Source: Bacteroidota bacterium | GTDB lineage: Bacteria > Bacteroidota > Bacteroidia > Bacteroidales > Lentimicrobiaceae | Direction of reading: 5' to 3' | DNA: 64,000 nt | NCBI GenBank assembly: GCA_023434665.1 | Contig: JAEYSM010000023.1 | Location: forward strand, 124,001-188,000 | Part shown: positions 19,146 through 28,170 of the stretch, one piece after another | How the letters are laid out: every line of letters begins with the position of its first letter | Position numbering within the stretch: the stretch's first letter is position 1 | The notes under the pieces: generated by a model | What the model saw: only the letters and a program-made list of their open reading frames with translations | What the model was told of the DNA's origin: nothing | Databases searched by the model: none | Program-made: the position numbers and the translations under genes

Positions 19146-19171
19146 AGCCGGGTAATACCCGGCTTTTCTTT
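19146..19171 (+). terminator. rho-independent terminator between convergent genes
   Basis: A perfect 7-bp stem (agccggg / cccggct, 19146-19152 and 19158-19164) with a 5-base loop is followed by a T-rich run (tttctttt). It lies about 225 bases after the flippase stop and directly abuts the stop codon of the minus-strand gene starting at 19172, so it serves the plus strand and may block antisense reading. Confidence 0.75.
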
Positions 19172-20281
19172 TCACCAGTCAGGACAAGGCATGCCTCTTG
19201 AAGATCTTCCCGAAGCAGCAGGTACCAATACATAAACAATTCCTGCTGAAATCCATGAATACATATCATTTACTCCATCGCTTGCTATTGTTGCGTCTAA
19301 TAAACCACTATCCGTAGCACGCATTCCTCCATAAAGATCAATTTTCCAATTTGTATTTAGCTCATATTTAATTCCAAGCCCAGCTGTCAGAAACATAGCC
19401 GATTCATTTACTGCTAATTCGCTCATGAAATCGCTTGGGATTCTTTCTCTGTAAGTGTCAACCTGCAAAAAACCACCTCCAATATTAAGATATGGATCAA
19501 TTCGGCCAAGATAGCGTGGGATAAATAACCTTAATAGACTCAAATCCACATTGAGACTAACCTCGTCAAGTTTATTTTTAAATGAATAAGCGAGGCTGGC
19601 ATTAGAACCTTTCATGTGAGCACTCAAGTAGTTAGCTCTTACGGATACTCCTCTGCTTATCATTTTCCCGAACATATAACTCATTCCAAAATCACTATCT
19701 TTCCTGAAACTTTCTGCCAATCCTTCACCATTTTCATAATGACTTAAAGTACCCAAAAAGGTAACAGCACCAGCATTGAGTCCAATCATCCAACCTTCAC
19801 CAAATGCAAGAGGTTGAGCATTCATATCATCTTGTGGAAACAATGCCATGAAAATAGTTATTAATACGATGACTCCTGCTTTTGTATAAAAGCGTGATTC
19901 AGAATCTGAACCTGTTCTCAATTTATTAACTGCTTTTCTCCCGGAATCTGTTTGTACAGGAAAACCTGAAGAAACTTCCATCCTAAATAGTGATGAAAAT
20001 TTATGATCTAAAATAGGAGTACGAGAATTAGCTTCAGCATAAATCACCTCCACAGGTGAAGGCTCAATCCAATCATTTTGATGTTTCGAAGGTTTTTGAC
20101 GAGTGGAAATAAATGGGAATCCATTGCCTATTGATTTGCTGCAACCAGTGCTGTATGAACCTGACCGAACTTTATGATCCACTGGTTTTTTACCAAGTAA
20201 TTCACTAAAGATCGGATTACAGGGATTCAGCCATGTGGAGTTTCGATTTTCTGAAAAAATGAAAGTTTTGCGTAGTGACAT
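19172..20281 (-). CDS. outer-membrane beta-barrel protein with an unusual N-terminal extension
   Basis: The 369-codon frame has two different parts. Residues about 135-369 look like a small outer-membrane barrel of the OmpA/porin-like type: a hydrophobic export segment (AGVIVLITIFMALF, ending near MNAQ at 155), then GLNAGAVTFLGTLSHY, SVRANYLSAHMKGS, PYLNIGGGFLQV, AGLGIKYELN and IDLYGGMRATDS. Residues 1-130 are polar, basic and lack similarity to anything I know; they would precede the signal sequence, which is odd for Sec export. The true start may be a TTG near 19921 (residue 121, LRTGSDSESRFYTKAG) giving a normal signal peptide. The ATG at 20281 is used here because the frame is open. Function unknown. 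Confidence 0.6.
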   Translation of the reverse strand: MSLRKTFIFSENRNSTWLNPCNPIFSELLGKKPVDHKVRSGSYSTGCSKSIGNGFPFISTRQKPSKHQNDWIEPSPVEVIYAEANSRTPILDHKFSSLFRMEVSSGFPVQTDSGRKAVNKLRTGSDSESRFYTKAGVIVLITIFMALFPQDDMNAQPLAFGEGWMIGLNAGAVTFLGTLSHYENGEGLAESFRKDSDFGMSYMFGKMISRGVSVRANYLSAHMKGSNASLAYSFKNKLDEVSLNVDLSLLRLFIPRYLGRIDPYLNIGGGFLQVDTYRERIPSDFMSELAVNESAMFLTAGLGIKYELNTNWKIDLYGGMRATDSGLLDATIASDGVNDMYSWISAGIVYVLVPAASGRSSRGMPCPDW

Positions 20282-20362
20282 AGTTAGGAAAAGTTTTTGA
20301 GTAGTTGGAGTTCGTTGGAGTTAGTTGTTGTAACTTTTATCCTTTCTTTTGATTTCTAAAGG

Positions 20363-21319
20363 TTAATGTTCATGATGTGGATCAGGTTGTATTATATCTT
20401 CCGGCTCATCCCCATTATATGCAAAAATCATAGTGAAGTTTTTTGAATGAATCAATTTAGGATAACCTGCTTCGTTATATTCAATATGATATTCAATTAG
20501 CCTGGTAGCATCGTTTGATCTTTCAATAAACTCTATTGGATTATTACGAGTATTGTATCGCCACAACAATTCATCATAATAGAATAGTGGATATTTACCA
20601 TAAAACTGAGTTATTTCTCTGACTAATAAATATTCTGAAGGAAAATTAATTGCTGAAGTATAAGAAGGCCTGCTATCATACCTGAACTCTCGTTGATAAT
20701 GATAATTAAGGAATGGATATCCTGACCGTGTAATTATCTTCATGAGGTTTCCATTTTCCCATGAATAATATAAAGAGTCGAACTTTATTGAATTGGGATC
20801 TGTGCGACTTATAAACTTGGTAACTATATGGTTATCTGAATCTAAAGTCAGATCTATAATTGTTTCTTCATGGCTGGAGGTCGCATATTTCAATTTTCCA
20901 CTCTCATAATAAAAGCGAGTGGTATCAAAATAAGTTCCACCATCATAGTATCCACAGTTTGTAAAAACCGAGGTAAGAACTCCATTTGAATATCGGTAAT
21001 GTACTGAGTCGATGCCATCGACTGTTGCAATTAATCTACCATTAGCTCCATAAATAAATTCCATATTGTTCCAAAAATGAAGTTTCTCAGCTTCATCATA
21101 TTCTCCATTATATTTATCGGTGTGGATAAAAGGATCTGAACCATGTCCATCATCATCATCCCCATGATCCACTCCTATTTCCCAATGAATTATTTGGGTT
21201 GTAAGAAGCATTTTCCCATCCTGATGGATATAATCTTCATTTTTATCATGAGAGCACGAAACCAGTGCTAATAAAAAAAATGAACCAATGATGAAAGTAG
21301 AAAAGTATTTAGATAGCAT
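20363..21319 (-). CDS. lipoprotein of unknown function, His/Asp-rich, with YD-like strands
   Basis: A 318-residue exported lipoprotein: hydrophobic signal (FIIGSFFLLALVSC) with lipobox Cys at residue 22. After the anchor there is an acidic/histidine-rich segment (EIGVDHGDDDDGHGSD, about residues 48-63) and the protein ends QPDPHHEH, suggesting possible metal binding. The middle contains repeated short strand units with pattern YxxGxLxxxxT and LYYSWENGNLMKI, resembling the YD/RHS-like strands common in Bacteroidota DUF4595-type lipoproteins. No enzyme motif is seen. It is transcribed in the same direction as the barrel protein downstream, 81 bases apart. Confidence 0.65.
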   Translation of the reverse strand: MLSKYFSTFIIGSFFLLALVSCSHDKNEDYIHQDGKMLLTTQIIHWEIGVDHGDDDDGHGSDPFIHTDKYNGEYDEAEKLHFWNNMEFIYGANGRLIATVDGIDSVHYRYSNGVLTSVFTNCGYYDGGTYFDTTRFYYESGKLKYATSSHEETIIDLTLDSDNHIVTKFISRTDPNSIKFDSLYYSWENGNLMKIITRSGYPFLNYHYQREFRYDSRPSYTSAINFPSEYLLVREITQFYGKYPLFYYDELLWRYNTRNNPIEFIERSNDATRLIEYHIEYNEAGYPKLIHSKNFTMIFAYNGDEPEDIIQPDPHHEH

Positions 21320-21415
21320 GTGAGTACATTTGAGTTGAAGAACAAATGTAGAACACTCAAATGCCTGATTATGTTCTGATTAAAAAGGAAGTCAAATTAT
21401 TGCAATTTCACCAGT

Positions 21416-23227
21416 TCAATTATTAACCTGAACAAACTTTTCAATTAAATCTCTGAGCTTTTGTTTATTGATGGGCTTGCTGATGTAATCTGTACAACCT
21501 GCTTCTCTGGTCATTTCATTATCACCGGGTAATGCATAGGCAGTTTGGGCAATAACTGGAACATACCTGTTGAATTTCCTGATTTGTCTTGTAGCTTCCA
21601 AACCATCCAGATCCGGCATTTTTATATCCATCAATACCATTCTGATATGCGGATTTTCTCTTACTATTCTCACAGCTTCAAGGCCAGTATTTGCTCTTAT
21701 CAAATGAACATTCATACTTGAGAGAAGCATTTCCAGATAACGGTAGCTTATATCATCATCTTCAGCAATAAGGAATGTGCAGGGGTGTCCATTTAACAAA
21801 CCACAGTTATTTTGAATTTGGAAATTGTTTTCTGACTTTTCTTTCCTAATAATATCTATTGCATTATTATAAGGAATTGAAAATTTGAAGGTACTACCTT
21901 TATATGGCTGAGATTCAACTGACATGTTGCCCCCCAGTGATTCAACATATGCTTTTGCAATGGCAAGTCCTAAACCCGATCCCTCATAGGTCCGTGCGAG
22001 ATGTTCTTCTGCTTGAACAAACCTGTCAAAAATCGCCTTTAACCTGTCATTGGGAATTCCTCTACCAGTATCCTTTACAAAAAAGGACAACATACCATCC
22101 TCGAGATAATTTCCAAAAACCACACTACCCTCCTTGGTAAATTTGATAGCATTTTTTACAAGATTCGTTAATATACCATCAAGCTTAAATTTATCGGTTA
22201 TGATATTTGCATCTGCCCCTGTAACTTGTTCAGATAAAACAAACTTCAATCCAAGGGACTGGGCTTCAGGTTTGAAGAAGTCATAGATAAAGTTCATAAT
22301 ATGCTCAACACTAACAAGTTCAAGCTTTGCCTCCCTCTCACCGCTTTCGATTTTGGAAATTTCAATAATATCATTAATTGTATTAAGTAACCTTTGACCG
22401 CTGGCATTCACCAATTCGATATATTCCTGACGACATTTTTCTTCAAGGTCGCTGTCCTTCAATAACTCCATAAAGCCGAGAATTCCATTCATTGGAGTTC
22501 TTATTTCATGGCTCATGTTGGCAAGAAACGCCATTTTTAAACGATCGCTTTCTTCAGCTTTCTCTTTTGCAATGAGAAGACTATCATATAACTGCTTTTG
22601 TAAAAGCTCTTGCTCTTTTTGTTTTTGCTGTAATTCTTTGCGTAGTGTAATATCTCTGGCAATAATCATACCTGATTGCCGCCCCTGGAACATAACAACA
22701 TTGATAAACAACTCGACAGGAATTTCCTTGCCAGTCTTGGTTGTAAATACAGATTCCATTACTTTTAATTCCTGTTCAGGTAAATGAAATAAGAAATCAC
22801 AAAGCCATTCTTCAGTCAGGTTGTGGGTAAATCCATTAAATCCAAAACTTTTAAGTTCTTTTAAATCATAGCCTAAAGTTTTAAGTACAGATTCATTGAC
22901 ATCAATAAGGCATCCGTTCATGTCAAGCACCCAAATCATTTCATTCATCCCGTTAATTAGATGACGATAATCTTCAACACTTGATTGCAATTCACTTATT
23001 AAAATTCTAAGATCTGTTTCAACATTATTCAGCTTTTTAAGGATAATTCTTGCCTGATAAATAACGAAAGCTATTGTAAGAAGAGCAATGACAATTGGAG
23101 GCCAAATCGTATATACCTCCTGAAGAGATCGTTGAAAATATCCAAGAATAAATATTGGCGCAGTGACTAATAAGACGAAAACAACAAGACTGCCAAGTTT
23201 AAAATGCTTATCAATTGAAAGTTTCAT
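21416..23227 (-). CDS. hybrid sensor histidine kinase/response regulator with PAS domain
   Basis: A 603-residue hybrid kinase. Two N-terminal membrane helices (about 13-30 and 40-60), a coiled segment, a PAS domain (about 78-195, MNEMIWVLDMNGCLIDVN...), a HisKA domain with phospho-acceptor H240 (FLANMSHEIRTPMNG), a HATPase_c domain (N-box NLVKNAIKF, DTGRGIPND, GSGLGLAIAKAYV, about 345-465) and a C-terminal receiver with D534 (MVLMDIKMPDLDG) and Lys in YISKPI. No periplasmic sensor domain, so the input is probably intracellular or membrane-related. Frame is open to a TTG at 23230; ATG at 23227 chosen. Shares the AEESDRLK..FLANMSHEIRTP signature with two other kinases in this window. Confidence 0.92.
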   Translation of the reverse strand: MKLSIDKHFKLGSLVVFVLLVTAPIFILGYFQRSLQEVYTIWPPIVIALLTIAFVIYQARIILKKLNNVETDLRILISELQSSVEDYRHLINGMNEMIWVLDMNGCLIDVNESVLKTLGYDLKELKSFGFNGFTHNLTEEWLCDFLFHLPEQELKVMESVFTTKTGKEIPVELFINVVMFQGRQSGMIIARDITLRKELQQKQKEQELLQKQLYDSLLIAKEKAEESDRLKMAFLANMSHEIRTPMNGILGFMELLKDSDLEEKCRQEYIELVNASGQRLLNTINDIIEISKIESGEREAKLELVSVEHIMNFIYDFFKPEAQSLGLKFVLSEQVTGADANIITDKFKLDGILTNLVKNAIKFTKEGSVVFGNYLEDGMLSFFVKDTGRGIPNDRLKAIFDRFVQAEEHLARTYEGSGLGLAIAKAYVESLGGNMSVESQPYKGSTFKFSIPYNNAIDIIRKEKSENNFQIQNNCGLLNGHPCTFLIAEDDDISYRYLEMLLSSMNVHLIRANTGLEAVRIVRENPHIRMVLMDIKMPDLDGLEATRQIRKFNRYVPVIAQTAYALPGDNEMTREAGCTDYISKPINKQKLRDLIEKFVQVNN

Positions 23228-23342
23228 CAAGTTCTATTTCTGTATGCCGAGATCTTCTGAAAAGAATTAATTATTCAATTTCCAAATGTAAAATAAAACT
23301 TAAAGTTATCACCTACTGCAAGAAAAAAAAAACATATAATTT

Positions 23343-24188
23343 TTATGCTTTTAATTCAGTAAACTTACATTCTTCAGTGAAGGCAATCGCTGCTCCAACG
23401 GCTGTAGCATACTCTGCACTTGATGGTATGAGAAATCTTATATCGAATAATTTACTTAAACGTCTGAAAATTTCTGAAGCTTGTGGAACGTTTGTGAGAT
23501 TACCGGTCAAAACCACATCCTTTGTTTGGTCATTTCTGGAAGCGAAAACAGCGATCATTCCTATTGTCTGAAAAACCAGATTTATTATCCCCAAAGCTAT
23601 ATCATTACGAGATGCAAGATCACTTAGGTTTCCAAAATTTGATGCAGTTGATTCGGGTGGTAGTCCTGCCAGAAGATCGGTAGTTATGTCGCCAATTGTA
23701 AGATCAATATGTGACAAGCTGCCTCCGTTAGCCATTTCAATCAAGTCATTGAAACTTCTAATATTCAGCATTCTATTAGAGAGTCCGAGTAACGTACCTC
23801 CCCCTACTCCACTTCCTCCCAAATGTTTAACAACATTAGTGTCTGCTTTAATAAATGCCGTGCCTGTTCCCATACTTACGATAATTGCATTTGTAAGCTT
23901 ACTAAGAAACAGTCCACCCCGGCCAATAGCAATAAATTCATCAATCTTGCCAGTAGGGATTCCGTGAATTCTTGAAGAGATAAAAGATGAACCAACTCCC
24001 GTAATCATTATTCTGCTAATATCATTCAGACTGAGTGAATTTGCACTAAGAAATTTACCAAATGCACCATATACTGATGCAACAGGGTCAGTAGCTTTTA
24101 CTAACAATGGATTTACAATTGTCATGTCATCAAGGCCTACAATTTTAGTGGTACTTCCACCAATATCAATCCCAATAATCTTACCCAT
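23343..24188 (-). CDS. coaW: type II pantothenate kinase
   Basis: ASKHA-fold kinase predicted to phosphorylate pantothenate in the first step of coenzyme A synthesis. The ATP-binding phosphate-1 motif GIDIGGSTTK is at residues 6-15, the GTGTAFI and GGSGVGGGTLLGL segments correspond to the phosphate-2/adenosine regions, and the C-terminus contains ATAVGAA typical of the family. Length 281 residues from the ATG at 24188 (the frame continues to a TTG at 24197). Family members are the acetyl-CoA-insensitive bacterial type II enzymes; a neighbouring paralogue or other ASKHA sugar kinase function cannot be excluded. It stands alone, with 150 bases or more of spacer on each side. Confidence 0.82.
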   Translation of the reverse strand: MGKIIGIDIGGSTTKIVGLDDMTIVNPLLVKATDPVASVYGAFGKFLSANSLSLNDISRIMITGVGSSFISSRIHGIPTGKIDEFIAIGRGGLFLSKLTNAIIVSMGTGTAFIKADTNVVKHLGGSGVGGGTLLGLSNRMLNIRSFNDLIEMANGGSLSHIDLTIGDITTDLLAGLPPESTASNFGNLSDLASRNDIALGIINLVFQTIGMIAVFASRNDQTKDVVLTGNLTNVPQASEIFRRLSKLFDIRFLIPSSAEYATAVGAAIAFTEECKFTELKA

Positions 24189-24380
24189 GATTGTCAAATT
24201 TATATCTTATGGATGCCGTTTTCAGATCTCCACAATTGCACAAAATTAACATAAATACAGGGGTAACCAATTAAGATATTTACTTTATGCCTTAAAGCTG
24301 CTGCATATAAGTTAAAATAGCGGGAGGATCATAAAGATCTTGCACTGGATGTTCTCTTAACTATAATGCGTTTGCTATAC

Positions 24381-25217
24381 TTAGTACAGTTTAAATACTA
24401 ATTTATTGCCAATTTCACATTGCTTCTTAAAGTTCTCACTTATCCATGAGTACTCAGGTCCCAGAGTATTTATAATTGAAAGGCAGCGATTGAAGTCTCC
24501 CAGACTTCGAAAAATCTCAGCTATTAAAATTTTGTCATTGAAATCATTCTTATCAAGCAATACCAGCAGTTCAATAAGATTAAGTTTCCAGTCAGCTTCA
24601 TCATCTTCATCATTATAAAGAGGCAATCCTTTTCTTACTCTGTCATTGTATGTCCACCAAATTTTTATCCTGATTTCGAGTTCTTCTTTGTTATTCTCTG
24701 CAAGACCTTTTGAAATAGCAAAAAAGTAATCTTCAATAGTCATATATTCAGCCTTATCAATCTTTTCAAAACTCTTATCCGAAATTGTAGATGTCGTTGA
24801 TTTGAATATTGATACACCATCATTGTGGAATTTCTGAGATGTTTCAGCAGCTGTATCTGGATCCGAATTCAATTCATAAAACTCATTTGAATAATCTCCT
24901 ATACCAGGCTTTTCGGGTATGATGCCCTTTGCATATCTGCTCAGTATTTTATCGCGAGCCGATAGATTGCTTGCTTTTCTGCAAGCTTCATCATTTACTC
25001 TGGTTGATACTTTTCCTTGTTTATGTAGCCAAAATATGGTTTCGCACCTTTTGCATTTCACTAATTTTGGCAATTGTGGCAATTGAGGAGCAATGTACCT
25101 GCCATCGGAGTATAATTCAGCATTTTTATTTGTTCCTTCCAATACCGTTTGTCGGACGATATGGTTTCGGCATGAAGGACATTTATACAAATTAATATAT
25201 TTCGGTAGCATAGGCAT
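24381..25217 (-). CDS. zinc-ribbon protein with helical C-terminus, unknown function
   Basis: A 278-residue soluble protein. The N-terminus has a treble-clef or zinc-ribbon pattern: CPSC at residues 14-17 and CKRC at 56-59, each followed by aromatic/hydrophobic residues (ETIFWL). From about residue 165 it is helical, with TPR-like signature KILIAEIFRSLGDFNRCLSIINTLGPEYSWI near the C-terminus. Middle part is a charged linker. This is similar to uncharacterised Bacteroidota proteins with an N-terminal zinc ribbon, but I know no function. A role in protein-protein contact is plausible from the TPR-like end. Start at ATG 25217; a second ATG at 25211 is equally possible. Confidence 0.65.
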   Translation of the reverse strand: MPMLPKYINLYKCPSCRNHIVRQTVLEGTNKNAELYSDGRYIAPQLPQLPKLVKCKRCETIFWLHKQGKVSTRVNDEACRKASNLSARDKILSRYAKGIIPEKPGIGDYSNEFYELNSDPDTAAETSQKFHNDGVSIFKSTTSTISDKSFEKIDKAEYMTIEDYFFAISKGLAENNKEELEIRIKIWWTYNDRVRKGLPLYNDEDDEADWKLNLIELLVLLDKNDFNDKILIAEIFRSLGDFNRCLSIINTLGPEYSWISENFKKQCEIGNKLVFKLY

Positions 25218-25288
25218 GCAAAATTAGTGTTTTGATGCCAAATGTATAGTTTGAATATGTCAAACTGTGACGCTACAAAAGAATTATC

Positions 25289-25582
25289 CTATCTTACCTG
25301 AACGAGATTCGAAACGCTTGTCTCAAGTATTAAAGCTATTTCGGCCAGAGTGTCAATTGTTATGTTCAGATTTCCATCCAGCAATTTACGGGTTTCAAGC
25401 ACATCTTTTCCAACTTTTGAGGCAAACTCCTGAAGCGTCCATCCTTTCTGATTAAGGAGTTCAGAAATATTATTCGCTAAAAACATCCTGTTCCCTTTTT
25501 GTATTATTGTGAGAGGATTGTTTTCATGGAGAATATCGTCGATAATCGCTGAATACGGTCCAAGTGTATAGTAGTTTTTCAT
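25289..25582 (-). CDS. XRE-family helix-turn-helix protein (antitoxin-like)
   Basis: A 97-residue protein whose C-terminal two-thirds is an XRE-type HTH (residues about 33-88: NISELLNQKGWTLQEFASKVGKDVLETRKLLDGNLNITIDTLAEIALIL). The N-terminal 30 residues (YYTLGPYSAIIDDIL) look like the HigA/MqsA-style antitoxins of the HigBA and related type II modules. No toxin gene is seen on either side, so it may be a free regulator or an orphaned antitoxin. ATG at 25582 was preferred over the TTG at 25594. The spacer toward the kinase gene at 25781 is 198 bases and is divergent. Confidence 0.75.
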   Translation of the reverse strand: MKNYYTLGPYSAIIDDILHENNPLTIIQKGNRMFLANNISELLNQKGWTLQEFASKVGKDVLETRKLLDGNLNITIDTLAEIALILETSVSNLVQVR

Positions 25583-25780
25583 AGCTTCAGGCAATACTAA
25601 TAGTTTTAATCAGGACTTCAAGCTTTAGATTTGAAAGTTCCTGAGACTCAAAATGTGATTCTGATATTTTATCTAAACAATTTTTTGAACAAATGGCTTT
25701 AAATAGTGGGGTTTTTGAAACGCTTTTTCATAATGTTTATATGGAAATTATTTCTTATCTTAGCATAATAACATAACATT

Positions 25781-27277
25781 ATGAAAACCAATAATATAAA
25801 TACCAAGGTGCTCAAAGTGCCATATGTATTTATATCATTAATCATGTTTTATTTTGTATTCAGGACGTACCTGATGGTAAATCAGGTGGTTGTGCTTTCT
25901 GAAGTAATTAAATTTCACAATACAATACGAATCGAATTAGCTCAATCATTAAATGCTTTTACAGATTATGAAACTTCCACAAGGGGATACATCCTTGTCA
26001 AAGATCCTCTCTTTTTATCATCAAGAGATAGGGGATTTGCGAGATTGCGTCAATCAAACGACACCTTGAAAGTACTTCTTCAGCACGATCCCTTTCAATC
26101 GTCTGATTTTACAGAATTACTTCAGTTATATTCTTCAAGAGAGCAGGAAATTTCTAATGCAATTAATTCACCTGATGACCTTGAGTCTCATAATATGTTA
26201 GTTAAAACCTCTGCCGATATAATCGAAAAAGTTAGAATGTACATCAGTTCGATGACTAGCAGAGAAAACGCAGAAATAATTAACTTAACTCAAAAGCTTA
26301 ATTCAACTTTTTACAGAGCTCCAAGTCATATCCTGGTTTTAATCATTTTAATAATATTCTTTTTTATTTTCTCCTATTTGTTCCTTTTAAGCCAAATAAA
26401 AAAAGGAAAGCTATTGCAAGCAAAACTTTCAGAAAGTAATGACCAGTTAAAACACTCACAAAATTTCCTTGAATCAATTATTAATTCGAATGTAAGCAGT
26501 ATACTGGTTTATAAACCTGTTAGAGAAAAAAATGGGACAATTGCTGACTTTAAGCTAATATTTGCAAAGGGCAAAATATTAACTTTTGTTTTTCAGGAAC
26601 CTGAAAATGTTATTAGTAAGTTAATGTCAGAAATCTATCCATCATTAAAAGAGACCGACTTTCAGGTGGATTTGATTGAAGTAATGGAGACGGGGAATCC
26701 AAAAACTGTTGAATTATATTATCCCGACGATGGTTTTATTTCTGGATGGTTTAATGTTCATATAATGCCATTCAATGATGGCATCTTGCTTAATGTTGAA
26801 GACTATAACCAAAGGAAATTAGTAGAATTTGAGCTAAAGAACACAATCGAACAACTTAATTTAAGCCGGGAAGAGACCGAACTTCAAAAAAATTATGCTT
26901 ATCGGGTATTCGAATCTCTACCAATGTTGATGGTAACGATAGATAAAAGTTTCATCATAACATATGCAAATGAGATGTTCTTGCAATCCACCAAAAGTGA
27001 CAGGTCATTAATCGGTAAAAATTATAAAGAAGTGTTTGGATTTAATGACGAATATGCGGAAAGAATATTCATGGGTGAGGAAATTAATATTCCTGAATTT
27101 CTTTTACCAACAAATAATAAATATTATAATGTTCTAATGGTTCCGATTAGAGACAAACATGGACTGATAACCGGCCTCGTAATTATTAGCAGGGATGTTG
27201 ATGCATTAATAAAAACACAGCAGGAAAATACAGCTTTCATGAATGAACTAAAAAAATCCAATGAGCGGTTAAAATAA
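25781..27277 (+). CDS. N-terminal part of broken histidine kinase: CHASE3 sensor plus PAS domains
   Basis: 498 residues. A membrane helix at about 14-34, an extracytoplasmic CHASE3 domain (about 40-170, with the typical DYETSTRGYILVKD motif), a second membrane helix at about 185-207, a coiled segment, and two PAS-like domains (about 225-340 and 375-470, the latter with LPMLMVTIDKSFIITYANEMF). It ends KKSNERLK and stops at TAA 27275, exactly where the HisKA domain should begin, so as translated it could sense but not phosphorylate. Start ATG 25781 has a normal context. If it is expressed alone it might act as a dominant or regulatory sensor; degradation of a dead gene is simpler. Confidence 0.8.
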   Translation: MKTNNINTKVLKVPYVFISLIMFYFVFRTYLMVNQVVVLSEVIKFHNTIRIELAQSLNAFTDYETSTRGYILVKDPLFLSSRDRGFARLRQSNDTLKVLLQHDPFQSSDFTELLQLYSSREQEISNAINSPDDLESHNMLVKTSADIIEKVRMYISSMTSRENAEIINLTQKLNSTFYRAPSHILVLIILIIFFFIFSYLFLLSQIKKGKLLQAKLSESNDQLKHSQNFLESIINSNVSSILVYKPVREKNGTIADFKLIFAKGKILTFVFQEPENVISKLMSEIYPSLKETDFQVDLIEVMETGNPKTVELYYPDDGFISGWFNVHIMPFNDGILLNVEDYNQRKLVEFELKNTIEQLNLSREETELQKNYAYRVFESLPMLMVTIDKSFIITYANEMFLQSTKSDRSLIGKNYKEVFGFNDEYAERIFMGEEINIPEFLLPTNNKYYNVLMVPIRDKHGLITGLVIISRDVDALIKTQQENTAFMNELKKSNERLK

Positions 27278-27361
27278 TTCACATTTATCTCCAGCCATGA
27301 CCTTCAAGAACCATTACATAAAATTCAAACGTATGCAAACAGAATATTATCAAAGTCTGAT

Positions 27362-27979
27362 GTGAATTCCTTATTGAGAAAAGATGTTGAAAAGATGAAA
27401 GATTCATCTATCAGGCTTGCAGGACTTATCGAGAGTATTAACCAATATTCTATGCTTCAGATTAATGATACCCATCTTCATATTGTTGATCTGAATAAAT
27501 TACTTGAACAAGTATTATCAGAACTCGATGAAATCATCAAAGAAAAAAATGCGATATTTGATCTAGGCATACTTCCCATTATCAAATGCGACCCTGGACA
27601 GATTAAGCAATTGTTTCATCATCTTGTAAGCAACGCTTTAAAATTTAATCGGTCTTTACCTTACATTAATATTTTTGCTGAACAGGTAATTGATTATTCT
27701 TTACTGGCAAACTTAAACCGGAATTTCGAATGGTGTCAGATTTCTTTTCAAGATAATGGCATAGGATTTAATGAACAATATTCTACCAAGTTGTTCTCCA
27801 TTTTTCAGAAATTGCATAATTCAAAAGAGTTTCCAGGCACAGGGATTGGATTATCTATGTGCAAGCAGATAGTTGAAAATCATAAAGGCTTTATCACTGC
27901 TTATTCCACTGAAAATATAGGATCTACATTCATTATTTACCTGCCCATTAATTTAGCTTTATCACCAACTGCTAATTAA
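27362..27979 (+). CDS. C-terminal part of broken histidine kinase: HATPase_c domain without its phospho-acceptor His
   Basis: 205 residues starting at a GTG, in frame with the upstream sensor part. It carries the second half of the DHp and the full ATPase: CDPGQIKQLFHHLVSNALKF (N-box), DNGIGFNEQY (G1), GTGIGLSMCKQIVENHKG (G2) and GSTFIIYLP. The acceptor histidine (CAT at 27296-27298) lies before the GTG and after the TAA, so it would not be in this product; the in-frame upstream codons contain no ATG or GTG. As an independent protein it would lack autophosphorylation. See the pseudogene entry for the joined reading. Confidence 0.7.
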   Translation: MNSLLRKDVEKMKDSSIRLAGLIESINQYSMLQINDTHLHIVDLNKLLEQVLSELDEIIKEKNAIFDLGILPIIKCDPGQIKQLFHHLVSNALKFNRSLPYINIFAEQVIDYSLLANLNRNFEWCQISFQDNGIGFNEQYSTKLFSIFQKLHNSKEFPGTGIGLSMCKQIVENHKGFITAYSTENIGSTFIIYLPINLALSPTAN

Positions 27980-28170
27980 GTATAGGGATAACTTCCACAA
28001 TTCGGGGTTTGTTGGGACAAGTTGGGTTCCTATAGTTGGCAGGATTTTTTGACTTTTTGATTTAAGCACAACAATAACATAAAAAAGCATGATTTTTGTA
28101 TAATTTGCTAGTTACATCCTTGATTTTTAGGAATTAACAAGATAAATGCAAACCACAATCTAACAACATC

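Larger units (their letters stand above)
25781..27979 (+). pseudogene. histidine kinase gene (CHASE3-PAS-PAS-HisKA-HATPase) split by an in-frame TAA
   Basis: The two open pieces below lie in the same reading frame and join into one 732-codon kinase if the TAA at 27275-27277 is ignored. The sequence right after the stop reads FTFISSHDLQEPLHKIQ, the HisKA box of the DHp type (H would be residue 506), and the codon at the stop would be Gln (CAA) in most relatives (LxQFxxxxSHDLQEP). A single C-to-T change therefore explains the break. No frameshift is needed. Confidence 0.75.

Noticed and set aside
25289..25582. Type II toxin-antitoxin module with the XRE protein
   Set aside because: Only the antitoxin-like HTH gene is visible; no toxin ORF lies in the flanking 200 bases on either side.
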